A stretch of DNA of 64,000 nucleotides from Bog-532 sp963742865 (lineage in GTDB: Bacteria > Actinomycetota > Actinomycetes > Streptosporangiales > Streptosporangiaceae), in NCBI GenBank assembly GCA_963742865.1, contig CAVUNW010000047.1, forward strand, positions 1 through 64,000. Reading direction: 5' to 3'. A program made the position numbers and the translations under genes. Within the stretch, counting starts at the first letter, position 1. The number at the start of each line of letters is the position of its first letter. This document shows positions 36,128-45,446 of this stretch, in pieces. The notes under the pieces were generated by a model, which saw only the letters and a list, made by a program, of their open reading frames with translations, ran no database searches and was not told the DNA's origin.

Positions 36128-36409
36128 CGTGTGCTCCTTTGGAAATTCCGAGCCCCGCTCTCGCTGCCAAGAATGCCAAGCATTTCTGGTGATCGCTATA
36201 TCCGCGCGGCTCGTCCAAGTCTCATATGGGAGTTGATCGAACGATTTTACAGTCCAAAGAAATAGTTATTTTCGATATTTTTGAGCACCGCAAGACGGTC
36301 ATTGATTTGTGTTTTACGTTATCATGTGACTGGAGTAACCCCTACAATCAATCAGAAAACGCAGGTGGGCCATGAGAGGCTTACTGCGTTGTCCCAGGTT
36401 CGTCCATAT

Positions 36410-36712
36410 CTAGTGGCTGTCCGGTCGTCGCATTGTGATTTTGGCCCTCGGTTTGAAATGCGCGGCCCAGAACCACGCCGTCAACGGAAGCCTTGTGCGG
36501 TGCATCGCTGTGCCCGCCGTGATCGAAGTCTGGCGGCCGCAACCGTAGCATTCGTAAGTGTACGCCCGGCTCCTCAGCGCGGCCGCGCGGGCGTTGCCGC
36601 AAGCTGGACAAACGAATCCATCCGGCCAGCGACGTTCGAACAAGAAGGCCGCGCAGCTCGCCTCGTCGGGAAACGCCGACTGAAATTCGGTGAGCGATCG
36701 CGCCCTCGCCAT
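36410..36712 (-). pseudogene. IS1595-family transposase N-terminal fragment (third type)
   Basis: From the ATG at 36712: MARARSLTEFQSAFPDEASC, WPDGFVCPACGNARAAALRS, YECYGCGRQTSITAGTAMHR TRLPLTAWFWAA. The zinc ribbon and WFWAA helix define the family; it ends at residue 85 in unrelated codons and lacks the catalytic domain. Confidence 0.65.
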
Positions 36713-36811
36713 GGGGTCCTCCCTTGGAGTTCCCATCGCGGGCCTCAACACGGGCTGGATACCACATTTAGGCGGACCTGGGACAACGCAATAAGCCACG
36801 GCCATGAGGCC

Positions 36812-37033
36812 ATGACAACTCTGCAAATGGCAAAAGTCGAACAACATCCAAGCGGGCGTCTCGTTTTCAATGTCCGCGTGCAACGGACGCGGGTAAGGTT
36901 GGAGTTCCCGATCTCAGTCGAAGACAAGGGAACCCTTGCAAGGAATGAAAACGCGGCTCTCAGATCAGCGATTGAGCTAGCGGAGACCGTTGCCGCATCC
37001 GCCCGGTCTCGCTTCATGAGGATTTGGAATTGA
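36812..37033 (+). CDS. Small hypothetical protein
   Basis: A 73-codon frame, MTTLQMAKVEQHPSGRLVFN VRVQRTRVRLEFPISVEDKG, ending in a helix LRSAIELAETVAASARSRF. The beta-hairpin plus helix pattern and balanced composition look genuine. Unknown family. Lies between two transposase fragments. Confidence 0.4.
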   Translation: MTTLQMAKVEQHPSGRLVFNVRVQRTRVRLEFPISVEDKGTLARNENAALRSAIELAETVAASARSRFMRIWN

Positions 37034-37092
37034 AGGCGTGGTGTGAAGCTTTACCGCGTGTTGACCCCGCTTAACCCACTTTTGTCAGAGAC

Positions 37093-37449
37093 TTAGCACG
37101 CCGATGGGCGTTCGGACCCCGTGCCGAAACACAGTCGAAACGGCTGATGCGAATTCTCGGGGCGATTGTTGAGCCGACGACCGGCCTCCTGGCGATCGGC
37201 GTTGCCGATCTCTTTCATCGCCGCGGGATAAGAGCAAAGCCCGTCGGTGACGACGCTCAGCGGTCGGCCATATTTCTTCATGATGCGCTTGAGAAACTTC
37301 AGCGCCGCGGCCTTGTCCCGCTTCGCCGTGACGACCGCCTCCAAGACCTCGCCTTCATGGTCGACAGCGCGCCAGAGATAGCAGAGCTTGCCGTTGACCT
37401 TAACGAACGCCTCATCCAAATGCCACCGCCACTGAGGATACCCGCGCAT
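37093..37449 (-). pseudogene. IS6-family transposase, catalytic core fragment
   Basis: Reads YPQWRWHLDEAFVKVNGKLC YLWRAVDHEGEVLEAVVTAK, YGRPLSVVTDGLCSYPAAMK EIGN and LNNRPENSHQPFR. HLDEAF, VTDGL and NRPENSH are the three DDE blocks. The N-terminal helix-turn-helix is missing (the gene begins at the oxidoreductase junction near 37449), and the C-terminus is shifted after ENSHQPFR. Confidence 0.75.
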
Positions 37450-37454
37450 GTGCG

Positions 37455-38584
37455 CTACCCGCCTGAGGCCGTCGAGGCGGCCGCGGCCCGCGACGTCACG
37501 GTGTTGCAGGCGAATTTCCGGCCGGGATGGGAGGGCTCGCGGCGGCGAAAGCCGTTGCGCCCTTTTTCGAGCAGGTCCGGTCCTCGATCGCGACTGGCTG
37601 CCGGACGAGCCCGCGCCGCGCGTCGGAACGCCTCAGGCGCACCATGCGCATGCGCTGCTTGCCGGCGGCGAAGAGGCGCGGCGGAAGGGGGAGCCGTCGC
37701 CGGCGTCCGGTGCGAAGACAGCAACGGCCATGTGCAACCGCTCGACGCCGATCTTGTCGTCGATGCGTCCGGCCGCGCCGCGCCGACCCTGTCGTTTATG
37801 GAAGGCGCCGGCTGGCCGAAACCCGAGGAAACCGAGATCGGCGTCGACCTCGGCATCGCCACCGTGATCTTCGAGACTCCCGAGAACGCGCCGGAGTGGA
37901 AAGGCGTGTTTCACATGAACGAGCCGCCGAAGGAGTTTCGCCGCGGCTCCAATCCTCCCGATGGAGGACAGGAAGTGGATCGTGTCGATCGGCGGCAGGC
38001 ATGGCGACGATCCGCCCGGCGAGCTTGAAGGCTTCTTCGCATTCGCCAAGACCTTCCGCACGTCGACCATTCACGACGCGATCCGGAGAGCCAAGGCTTT
38101 GACCGAGGTCGCCCGCTACAATCTGCCTGCGAGCGTGCGAAGCCATTTCGAGAGGCTGCCGCGAACGCCGCGCGGCCTCGTTCCGATCGGCGATTCGATC
38201 TGCCGGTTCAATCCGGTGTTCGGCCAGGGCATGAGCATAGCCGCGCAGGAGGCTGTCGTGCTCGGCAAGCTGCTCGAATCGAAGCGTTCGCGTGCCGAGC
38301 CGCTTGTCGGGCTCGCGGAGCAATATTTCGCGGAGATTCAGGAATACCTGGCGACCCCGTGGGCTACGGCAGTCACGGACTTCGTGCATCCGGAGACCCG
38401 CGGCGAGCGCCCTCAGGACCTTGAGCAGAGGCTGCGCTACGGGGCTGCGCTCGTCCGCCTCGCGGCGCAGGACGCAGAGGTGCACAAGCTTCTGGCGGAG
38501 GTGAACGCGCTGCTCAAGCCCCATGGCGCTCTCCGCGAGCCGATGCTTGCGAGCCGGGTGACGGCGCTGATGGAGACCGCCTAG
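37455..38584 (+). pseudogene. FAD-dependent oxidoreductase (flavin hydroxylase/halogenase-like), 5'-truncated
   Basis: The first part, with shifts near 37730 and 37950, contains LDADLVVDASGRAAPTLSFM EGAGWPKPEETEIGVDLGIA and WKGVFHMNEPPKE. The second frame, 37961-38584, is clean: MEDRKWIVSIGGRHGDDPPG ELEGF, VPIGDSICRFNPVFGQGMSI AAQEA (the GDS..R.NP..GQGM FAD motif) and a normal C-terminus. The N-terminal GxGxxG dinucleotide fold is absent; the gene begins against an IS6 fragment. The family hydroxylates or halogenates substrates using FAD; the actual substrate is unknown. Confidence 0.65.
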
Positions 38585-38808
38585 CGATCCCCGCGGTGAA
38601 GCCTATTTCGCGCTCGCAATAGAATGATGGCTATGGCGCGGACTCCGGCCCTTCTTGGGGTGACCCCTGTAGGCGCGCTCTCCGCCCGTAGCCGACTTTC
38701 AAACTGGCGATGCTGGCGGCCTATAGGCGTGCAGAGGCAGTGCGCCTTACCCGGCATTGCGGCCCGGAAAAGAAGATCGACATTCGCCCGGTCGAGCTTG
38801 TCACGGTC

Positions 38809-38925
38809 ACGGTTCCCCGACTGCTCGCAGCCGAATGACGTTCCCGCCCGGCTCGCCCTCGAGGAACGCCGCCCAAGCGTCCATCAGCGCGCGCCGGCGA
38901 TCGAGCGGCGGCTTCACAGCGACGC
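38809..38925 (-). pseudogene. Phage-type integrase C-terminal scrap
   Basis: Codons read KPPLDRRRALMDAWAAFLEG EPGGNVIRLRAVGEP and stop, resembling the last helix of lambda-type integrases (RR..MxAWADFL......V..LR). No catalytic residues remain. Confidence 0.4.
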
Positions 38926-38994
38926 CGGCCTGCGGCAGTGGTCTGGGTTCCCGCTTTCGCGGGGACGAAGACCTTGGCGCGGGAACCGGCGAGC

Positions 38995-39065
38995 CTCACA
39001 CCTCCAGCCATCCCTTGCGGACGTCGGTCGCCGCCATGAGGGCCGCGGGCGTACGTTCGTAGACG
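38995..39065 (-). pseudogene. ABC transporter ATPase (LivF/UrtE-like) last codons
   Basis: The minus strand reads GKIVYERTPAALMAATDVRK GWLEV and stop, the typical C-terminus of branched-chain amino acid/urea ABC ATPases. It is joined directly to a truncated transglutaminase gene. Confidence 0.4.
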
Positions 39066-39069
39066 ATCT

Positions 39070-39512
39070 TGCCGTCGCAACGTGGCGATGCACGAAATCG
39101 CAGATCGTCTGGACGCGCGCCCATCCGGGCGCCGATTTTTCAAAGAGGCTCCAGACCACCTCGGACAGGCGGTCGGTCTCGCAGTAGCGACTGCCCACAG
39201 GAAGATCAAGGTCTCCGGCGGCAAGTCCTCCACAGCGTGTTGGAAAGCCGAAGATACAACCACGTCAGGCAGACCGTTATCGCGAACGACGCCATTGGCC
39301 GATAAGCGCATTCGGCCGGCAGGAGCGACGATGCGGCTGCACCAATTGCCGAAGATGTCACGATAAGGGGAGATCGGCACGGAAGGGCTGGTGGTCAAAT
39401 GGTCCGGCGTGATGACGTCGGACGCCCGGGTGAAATGGGTTCCTAGAACCATGATCATCGGCGTGGATTGTGGAAAATCGTAAATTAGCTCGTAGCCAAC
39501 ACGAATTTTCAT
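39070..39512 (-). pseudogene. Transglutaminase-like protein, N-terminal half
   Basis: Starts MKIRVGYELIYDFPQSTPMI MVLGTHFTRASDVITPDHLT, then ISPYRDIFGNWCSRIVAPAG and, after a shift near 39225, LLGSRYCETDRLSEVVWSLF and GWARVQTICDFVHRHV. This is the N-terminal region preceding the Cys-His-Asp core of bacterial transglutaminase-like proteins. The core is missing; the gene is cut at about residue 145. Confidence 0.7.
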
Positions 39513-39619
39513 TCGGCATCCCCCGCTTGCAACGTCTCTGATGACCTAAAGTCCAAACCGTCGTGTCAAGGGAATTCAATGTTTCGACGTCGACGCCGCG
39601 GCGTGGCACATCGAGGATG

Positions 39620-39646
39620 TTAGCACTCTCTTGTAACGAGTGCCAA
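39620..39646 (+). promoter_or_regulatory. CIRCE operator (HrcA) upstream of groESL
   Basis: TTAGCACTC-N9-GAGTGCCAA, matching the CIRCE consensus TTAGCACTC-N9-GAGTGCTAA with one change, 93 bases before the groES start. CIRCE is bound by the HrcA repressor, so heat-shock control is expected. Confidence 0.93.
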
Positions 39647-39738
39647 TCATAGCCATGTAGGTCCCGCGTCGGACTGCCGCCGAGAGCTAGGGCAATTGCT
39701 CATGAGCCGGCCAGGCAAGTCGACTGAAAGCGCATCTC

Positions 39739-40044
39739 ATGAAATTCCGTCCGCTACACGACCGCGTTGTCATTCGCCGCATCGAGGGCGAGGAAAAGAC
39801 AAAGGGCGGCATTATCATTCCCGACACCGCCAAAGAGAAGCCGCAGGAGGGCGAGGTTATCGCCGTCGGGCCGGGGGCCCGGGACGAGAGCGGCAAGCTT
39901 GTGCCTCTGGAACTGAAAGCGGGCGACCGGGTGCTGTTCGGCAAATGGTCGGGCACTGAAGTCAAGATTGACGGGCAGGACCTCTTGATCATGAAAGAGT
40001 CCGACGTCGAGGGCGCTAGCGCCGCGAAGAAGAAAGCAGCCTGA
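39739..40044 (+). CDS. groES: Co-chaperonin GroES
   Basis: A 101-residue GroES: MKFRPLHDRVVIRRIEGEEK TKGGIIIPDTAKEKPQEGEV with the mobile loop (KTKGGIIIPD) that docks on GroEL, then KAGDRVLFGKWSGTEVKIDG. The C-terminal tail (EGASAAKKKAA) is slightly longer than the usual 95-97 residues. First gene of the CIRCE-controlled operon, 38 bases before groEL. A heptameric lid for the folding chamber. Confidence 0.96.
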   Translation: MKFRPLHDRVVIRRIEGEEKTKGGIIIPDTAKEKPQEGEVIAVGPGARDESGKLVPLELKAGDRVLFGKWSGTEVKIDGQDLLIMKESDVEGASAAKKKAA

Positions 40045-40082
40045 CGCCGCTTCGGCCCTAACTCACATAGGAATTGAAAATC

Positions 40083-41720
40083 ATGTCCGCGAAAGATGTT
40101 AGATTCTCTACCGATGCACGCGACAGAATGCTGCGCGGAGTTGATATTCTCAATAACGCCGTCAAGGTGACGCTTGGGCCCAAAGGCCGCAACGTCATCC
40201 TCGACAAATCATACGGCGCGCCGCGCATAACCAAAGACGGTGTTACCGTCGCCAAAGAGATCGAACTTGAGGACAAGTTCGAGAACATGGGCGCCCAGAT
40301 GGTGCGTGAGGTGGCCTCGAAGACCAATGATATCGCTGGCGACGGCACGACCACCGCGACGGTGCTTGCCGCTTCGATCATGCGGGAGGGCCTCAAGCTT
40401 GTCGCCGCGGGCATGAACCCGATGGATCTGAAACGCGGCATCGACATTGCGGTGACGGCGGTCGTGAAGGACATCGAGCGCCGATCGAAGGAGGTGCAAA
40501 CCTCCGAAGAGATCGCCCAGATCGGGACGGTCGCCGCGAATGGCGACCGCTCTATCGGCAAAATGATCGCCGACGCGATGAAGAAGGTCGGCAATGAGGG
40601 TGTGATCACGGTCGAGGAGGCGAAAACCGCCGAGACCGAGCTCGACGTGGTCGAAGGGATGCAGTTCGACCGCGGCTATCTCTCGCCCTATTTCATCACC
40701 AACGCAGAGAAAATGGTTGCGGAACTCGAGGAACCCTACATCCTTATTCACGAAAAGAAGCTGAGCGGCCTACAGCCGTTGCTGCCGCTTCTCGAGGCGG
40801 TCGTTCAGGCGAGCAAGCCTCTGCTCATTGTCGCCGAGGACATAGAGGGCGAGGCGCTTGCGACACTCGTCGTCAATAAGCTTCGCGGCGGCCTCAAGGT
40901 CGCGGCCGTCAAGGCGCCTGGTTTCGGCGATCGCCGCAAGGCGATGCTCGAGGACATCGCGGTTCTGACGGGCGGCACGATGATTGCCGAGGACCTCGGC
41001 ATTAAGCTCGAGAACGTGACGCTGCAGATGCTCGGCAAGGCTAAGCGCGTGCATATCGAGAAGGAAAACACCACGATCATCGACGGCGCTGGCAAGAAGT
41101 CCGACATTGAAGGCCGCATCACGCAGATCAAGGCGCAGGTCGAGGAGACGAGCTCCGACTACGACAAGGAGAAGCTTCAGGAGCGTCTGGCTAAACTCGC
41201 CGGCGGCGTCGCGGTGATCCGCGTCGGCGGTTCGACAGAGGTCGAGGTGAAGGAAAAGAAGGATCGCGTCGAGGACGCGATGCACGCGACCAAGGCCGCC
41301 GTCGAGGAAGGCATCGTTGCCGGCGGTGGCGTGGCGCTGTTGCGCGCCAAGGCCGCTATCGGCAAACTCGGCGATGAGAATGCCGATGTCCAGTCCGGCA
41401 TCAATATCGTGCTGAGGGCTCTCGAATTGCCGATCCGCCAGATCGCCGAAAATTCTGGCGCGGAGGGCTCGATCGTCGTCGGCAACGTGCTGGCCAACAC
41501 TTCCCAGACCTTCGGCTTCGATGCCCAGACCGAGCAATATGTCGACATGCTGTCTGCTGGCATCGTCGATCCGGCCAAGGTCGTGCGGGTCGCCCTTCAG
41601 GACGCCGCTTCGGTCGCCGGCCTCATGATCACCACCGAGGCCATGGTGGCTGAGGCGCCGAAGAAGAATGCTGCCCCAGCAATGCCCGGGGGCGGCGGCA
41701 TGGGCGGGATGGACTATTGA
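40083..41720 (+). CDS. groEL: Chaperonin GroEL
   Basis: A 545-residue chaperonin beginning MSAKDVRFSTDARDRMLRGV. ATP-binding VTLGPKGRNV and DGTTTATVLAASI, catalytic-Asp region GGGVALLRAK, and the GGGGMGGMDY tail are all present, with no interruption. The ATG at 40083 is preferred to the upstream TTG at 40074. It appears to be an accessory paralogue: sequence such as ERRSKEVQTSEEIAQIGTVA is common in second groEL copies of Rhizobiales, and a different groEL fragment lies at 44460. Confidence 0.97.
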   Translation: MSAKDVRFSTDARDRMLRGVDILNNAVKVTLGPKGRNVILDKSYGAPRITKDGVTVAKEIELEDKFENMGAQMVREVASKTNDIAGDGTTTATVLAASIMREGLKLVAAGMNPMDLKRGIDIAVTAVVKDIERRSKEVQTSEEIAQIGTVAANGDRSIGKMIADAMKKVGNEGVITVEEAKTAETELDVVEGMQFDRGYLSPYFITNAEKMVAELEEPYILIHEKKLSGLQPLLPLLEAVVQASKPLLIVAEDIEGEALATLVVNKLRGGLKVAAVKAPGFGDRRKAMLEDIAVLTGGTMIAEDLGIKLENVTLQMLGKAKRVHIEKENTTIIDGAGKKSDIEGRITQIKAQVEETSSDYDKEKLQERLAKLAGGVAVIRVGGSTEVEVKEKKDRVEDAMHATKAAVEEGIVAGGGVALLRAKAAIGKLGDENADVQSGINIVLRALELPIRQIAENSGAEGSIVVGNVLANTSQTFGFDAQTEQYVDMLSAGIVDPAKVVRVALQDAASVAGLMITTEAMVAEAPKKNAAPAMPGGGGMGGMDY

Positions 41721-41830
41721 TCGCCCGTTAAAGCGAAGACAGGACCGCCGCGATACGACCCTATTCATGATTTGTCGCGCCATGATCGGAGGTGAGGAAT
41801 CCTTCTTCCCCAAATTGGGAGGAAAGTCTC

Positions 41831-42217
41831 ATGCCAACATCTGCTTGGCACCAGGGAGAATCGCTGAAGCGGCTCCTACAAGGCGCCGCCGTCGGCGTCG
41901 TCGCGACTCTCGCCATCGGCTTTGGCTGGGGCGGGTGGATGCTTGGAAGCTCTGCGAAGACGTTGGCGGACAGCACCGCCAATAGCGCGGTGGTTGCGGC
42001 GATAGCGCCGATCTGCGCCGACCAGTTCCAACGCAGCGCCGACGCCGCCAACAATCTCACGGAGCTGAAAAAGACCGACTTATGGCAACAGGCGGCGTAT
42101 GTCGAGAAGGGCGGGTGGGCGATCATGCCGGGGAGCAAGGCAGCCGATTCCGGCGTGCCGCACGCCGCCGCGTCGATAGTGGCGGCTGGGCCGAGGGTCA
42201 GGGCATCGTGCCCATGA
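41831..42217 (+). CDS. Small membrane-anchored protein
   Basis: Starts MPTSAWHQGESLKRLLQGAA at an ATG with AGGAAAG upstream. Residues 17-38 (AAVGVVATLAIGFGWGGWML) form one transmembrane helix; the rest (ALAPICADQF-like IAPICADQFQRSADAANNLT, DLWQQAAYVEKGGWAIMPGS) is a conserved soluble tail seen in alphaproteobacterial proteins of about 120 residues. The last 15 codons look shifted near 42165. Function unknown. Confidence 0.6.
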   Translation: MPTSAWHQGESLKRLLQGAAVGVVATLAIGFGWGGWMLGSSAKTLADSTANSAVVAAIAPICADQFQRSADAANNLTELKKTDLWQQAAYVEKGGWAIMPGSKAADSGVPHAAASIVAAGPRVRASCP

Positions 42218-42448
42218 ACCTCAAGGAGGCGCGCGAGTGCCTGACGACCGCCCAGGTCGAGGGCGGCCTTCGGCGACCAGGCTATCGTCACCGGTGACGG
42301 CTCTCGCGACGTGGGGCCCGGCTCCTCCCCCTGGCGGGTTCGGCGGCGCGCGTCCTCACGCTGTGCGGCTCCGAAACACGCGGGCGATCCAGATCAACAA
42401 ACATGCGCCGATGAACCCAGCAATCAGGTAGCCGATCCATCCGCCTAG

Positions 42449-44048
42449 CAGCCTGTCGGACTTAACCCAATGGCACTGATTTTCGCTAGAATCCTGCCAT
42501 TGATTCGCGCCGAAGGGTGGCTTGCTGGCGATGAGCAATTTCCGGGACGTTGATCGCCAGACGGCGTTTCTTCTGCCGCCGTCGGTCGACGAGTGGCTGC
42601 CGCAGAGGCATTTGGCCCGCTTTGTCGTCGAGGTGATCGACGGGCTCGATCTTGGCGGCATGATCGGCGCCTATCGCGGCTCCGGCTCGGCGGCGCACCA
42701 TCCCAGGATGCTGCTGGGGGTTTTGATTTACGGCTACGCCACCGGGGTGTTTTCGAGCCGCAAGCTTGAGCGGGCGACTTACGACAGCGTGGCGTTCCGC
42801 TACATCGCCGCCAACGACCACCCCGACCACGACACGATCGCCACGTTTCGGCGGCGCTTTCTCAAGGAGATCGAGGGGTTGTTCGTCCGCGTGCTGCTGC
42901 TCGCGCGCGAGATGGGCATGCTGAAGATGGGAACGGTCGGCCTCGACGGCACGAAGATCCACGCCAACGCCAGCCGTCACAGCGCGCTTTCTTGGGAGCA
43001 CGTGAGCAAGCTCGAGGCGCAACTGAAAGCCGAGGTGGCGGATTTGCTGGCGCGCGCCGAGGCGGCCGACGAGGCCGATGTCCCCGACGGCATGTCGATT
43101 CCCGAAGAGCTGGCCTTGCGCGAGAAGCGTCTGGTCAAGCTCGCGGAGGCGCGCGCGAAGATCGAGGCGCGGGCGAAAGAGCGATACGAGCGCGAGCGGG
43201 CCGAGCACGAGGCCAAACTCGCCGCGCGCGAGGCCAAAACCGCCGCGACCGGCAAGAAGCCCGGCGGCAAGCCGCCCGCGCCGCCGGTCGAAGGGCCGCT
43301 GCCGAAGGACCAGATCAATCTCACTGACGAGGACTTGCGCATCATGCCGGCGGCGGGCGGCGGCTTCGAGCAGGCCTACAACGCTCAAGCCGTGGTGGCG
43401 GCGGGGAGCCTGTTGGTTGTTGCGGCCGATGTGGTTCAGGCGCCGAACGACAAGCAGCAGCTCGAACCGATGCTGGGCAAGATCGAGGCTTTGCCCGAAC
43501 GACTGGGCGCGGCCGAAACGCTCTTGGCGGACGCCGGCTATTTCAGCGCGGCGAATGTCGAGGCTTGCCGGCAGGCCGAAGTCGAACCGCTGATCGCGAT
43601 GGGCCGTCAGCCGCATCATCCCCCGCTCGGCCAGCGGTTCGGGAGGCAGGAGCCCGCGCCGGAAAATCCCACGCCGGTCGAAGCCATGGCCCATCGGCTG
43701 AAGACGCCCGAAGGCCGCGCGCTCTATGCTTTGCGCAAGCAGACGCCGGAGCCGGTGTTCGGCGTCATCAAATCGGCGCTCGGATTCCGTCAGTTTTCGT
43801 TGCGCGGCCTCGACAAAGTGCGCGGCGAGTGGAGCCTCGTGACGATGGCGTGGAACCTGAAGCGGATGTTCGTCCTCGCCCCCGCCTGACCCCGCCGCCA
43901 AGCGTCCCCGCGCCAGCAAAGCGAGCTTCCGAAGCGACTTAAATCCCGCCTCTCAGCCGCACTTTGAGCCGATTCCACGCCGCAAGACGTTTCAGCGCGC
44001 CCAAAATCGCCCGCGCCAGCCCGCGTAAAACCCGAGTCCGACAGGCTG
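42449..44048 (+). mobile_element. IS1182-family insertion sequence (complete)
   Basis: Ends CAGCCTGTCGGACTT and AGTCCGACAGGCTG are inverted repeats of about 14 bases. The palindromic tetranucleotide CTAG flanks both sides (42445-42448 and 44049-44052), as expected for this family. Length 1600 bp with one transposase gene. Confidence 0.92.
42531..43889 (+). CDS. IS1182-family transposase
   Basis: A 452-residue DDE transposase from the ATG at 42531 (MSNFRDVDRQTAFLLPPSVD EWLP). It shows HLARFVVEVIDGLDL, PRMLLGVLIYGYATGVFSSR, the first Asp in VGLDGTKIHANASRH, a long charged coiled coil (residues 160-245), the second Asp in LLADAGYFSAANVEA, and the C-terminal VFGVIKSALGFRQFSLRGLD with the Glu in PEPVFG. 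Uninterrupted, hence possibly active. Confidence 0.92.
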   Translation: MSNFRDVDRQTAFLLPPSVDEWLPQRHLARFVVEVIDGLDLGGMIGAYRGSGSAAHHPRMLLGVLIYGYATGVFSSRKLERATYDSVAFRYIAANDHPDHDTIATFRRRFLKEIEGLFVRVLLLAREMGMLKMGTVGLDGTKIHANASRHSALSWEHVSKLEAQLKAEVADLLARAEAADEADVPDGMSIPEELALREKRLVKLAEARAKIEARAKERYERERAEHEAKLAAREAKTAATGKKPGGKPPAPPVEGPLPKDQINLTDEDLRIMPAAGGGFEQAYNAQAVVAAGSLLVVAADVVQAPNDKQQLEPMLGKIEALPERLGAAETLLADAGYFSAANVEACRQAEVEPLIAMGRQPHHPPLGQRFGRQEPAPENPTPVEAMAHRLKTPEGRALYALRKQTPEPVFGVIKSALGFRQFSLRGLDKVRGEWSLVTMAWNLKRMFVLAPA

Positions 44049-44301
44049 CTAGGGCGACGCCAAAGAAGCTGAAAATGGCGCTGGCAATCGCCGCTCCGAC
44101 GATGCCGAGCACGATATTCATCAGCAATCCCATATCACTCTTCATGAATTGCTCAGCCAGCCAGCCTGCAATCCCGCCGATGATAATGGCGGCGATCCAA
44201 CCAATTTGTGGGTCTCCCATGGCTCGTCTCCTTAGAAGGGGGTGCAGCCCTGCACCCATCTCAAAATTGTCCGACGTATCAGGGCAGTTAACAAGAGCGG
44301 C

Positions 44302-44421
44302 TCTGCCCGCTGAGGTGAAGGCGAGCCGGGACGAGCTGCGCCAGGACCGGAACGAGTGGCGGGGCCGGGCCGAGCGGCTATTGACCGATCAGCGTCGGGC
44401 GTGGTGGCGTCGAATAACGGG
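44302..44421 (+). pseudogene. Coiled-coil plasmid protein C-terminus (WWRRITG)
   Basis: Codons read ALPAEVKASRDELRQDRNEW RGRAERL and WWRRITG. The segment closely resembles the end of the protein at 10890-11120 (DLKRDRDEWRGRAERL, WWRRLTG). N-terminus missing. Confidence 0.4.
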
Positions 44422-44459
44422 CTGGCCGATGAATTCAATATGCGGGGGAGCCCCTCTAA

Positions 44460-44580
44460 TGGCTTGCCCGGCCCGCCAAATCGTCGCGAACGCGGGCGTC
44501 GAAGGTTCCGTCGTCGTCGGCAAGATCCTCGAAAACAAGTCTCAGACTTTTGGCTTCGACGCCCAGACCGAGCAATATGT
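44460..44580 (+). pseudogene. groEL fragment
   Basis: Codons read RQIVANAGVEGSVVVGKILE and SQTFGFDAQTEQYV, corresponding to about residues 435-475 of GroEL. It differs from the intact groEL at 40083 (QIAENSGAEGSIVVGNVLAN there), so it comes from another paralogue. It is fused directly to IS3-family transposase sequence. Confidence 0.8.
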
Positions 44581-44582
44581 CG

Positions 44583-44800
44583 CGATCCCTCCATCGCGAG
44601 CCTTTCTGGCCTCTTCGGCGCGGCTGGGGCCGAAGCCGCGCACCAGCAAACCCGCGCCCGGCCATAAGATCTATCCCTATCTCCTGCGCGGCCTTTCGAT
44701 CAAACGGCCGAACCAGGTCTGGGCCGCCGATATCACGTACATTCCGATCGGCCGCGGCTTTCTCTATCTGGTCGCCGTCATCGACTGGGCGAGCCGAGCG
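44583..44800 (+). pseudogene. IS3-family OrfB transposase fragment
   Basis: Codons read KIYPYLLRGLSIKRPNQVWA ADITYIPIGRGFLYLVAVID WASR. WAADITYIP carries the first catalytic Asp of IS3-family integrase cores (IS407/ISRso-like group). The rest of the core is lacking after residue 75. Confidence 0.75.
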
Positions 44801-44945
44801 GTTCAGCGCGGATTCAGACCGCCGTCCACGGGCCGTGTGAAGCCACGCGTTTTGAGCGAGATCAAGGACAAGCCTCCGGTTTCTGCGATCATGCAGCGCG
44901 CGAGAAGGGTCTGTTTGCCTGGCCCCAAACCCGGGGGGATTTGTG

Positions 44946-45362
44946 ATGCCGTCGGCTCCGCGGCTCGGCGTTCCACTTATGGACCGTGACCACGCTGCGA
45001 TCGATCTCTTGTTTGACGAGGCCGCGACGACTGCGGATTCCGAGTTGCCGGCATTGCTCGACATGATCGCGGAGGAACTTCACGATCACTTTGCGCGCGA
45101 GGAAGCGATGATGGCCGCGGCGCGGGTCCCCTTCCTTTTTCATCATTTCGAACTTCATACTCAGCTCTTGCGCGAAATCGAGAACATGCGGCGGGAGGTC
45201 GCAGGCTGCGACGCGGCCTCCACGAGGCACCTGATCGGAGTGCTGTTATTGCGATTCGTCGCCGACCATGTGGCCACTGCCGACGCCGCGGCCGCGCGAT
45301 TCCTGATCGGACGAACTGAGAGGCCTTCGGACCTGACCCCGCGCGTCGTGAGAGCTGACTGA
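44946..45362 (+). CDS. Hemerythrin-like metal-binding protein
   Basis: A 138-residue protein starting MPSAPRLGVPLMDRDHAAID. His/Glu/Asp ligands occur in the expected order: RDHAAIDLLFDEA, HDHFAREEAMMAA, FLFHHFELHTQLL and FVADHVATADAAA. Bacteriohemerythrins bind O2 at a di-iron site in a four-helix bundle. The motif VPLMDRDHxxLF is typical of the alphaproteobacterial type. Complete. Confidence 0.85.
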   Translation: MPSAPRLGVPLMDRDHAAIDLLFDEAATTADSELPALLDMIAEELHDHFAREEAMMAAARVPFLFHHFELHTQLLREIENMRREVAGCDAASTRHLIGVLLLRFVADHVATADAAAARFLIGRTERPSDLTPRVVRAD

Positions 45363-45446
45363 CAGAATTCGATAAGAGCATTCTCTCGCACCCCCCTTTC
45401 CCTCGATCCCGGACGCGGCCGCTCACAGGCTGCGCTTCATCGCTCG

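Larger units (their letters stand above)
42356..44220 (-). pseudogene. GlsB/YeaQ/YmgE-family membrane protein split by IS1182
   Basis: The 5' part, 44220-44049, reads MGDPQIGWIAAIIIGGIAGW LAEQFMKSDMGLLMNIVLGI VGAAIASAIFSFFGVAL. The 3' part, 42448-42356, reads GGWIGYLIAGFIGACLLIWI ARVFR and stop. Removing the 1600-bp element and one copy of CTAG joins them in frame as FFGVALGGWIGYLI, a complete protein of about 85 residues with three hydrophobic segments. The family comprises small stress-associated membrane proteins. Confidence 0.9.

Noticed and set aside
40770..41813. 347-codon minus ORF opposite groEL
   Set aside because: Shadow of groEL; no independent similarity.
42486..43919. 477-codon minus-strand ORF opposite the IS1182 transposase
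   Set aside because: Antisense to an intact transposase with complete DDE motifs.
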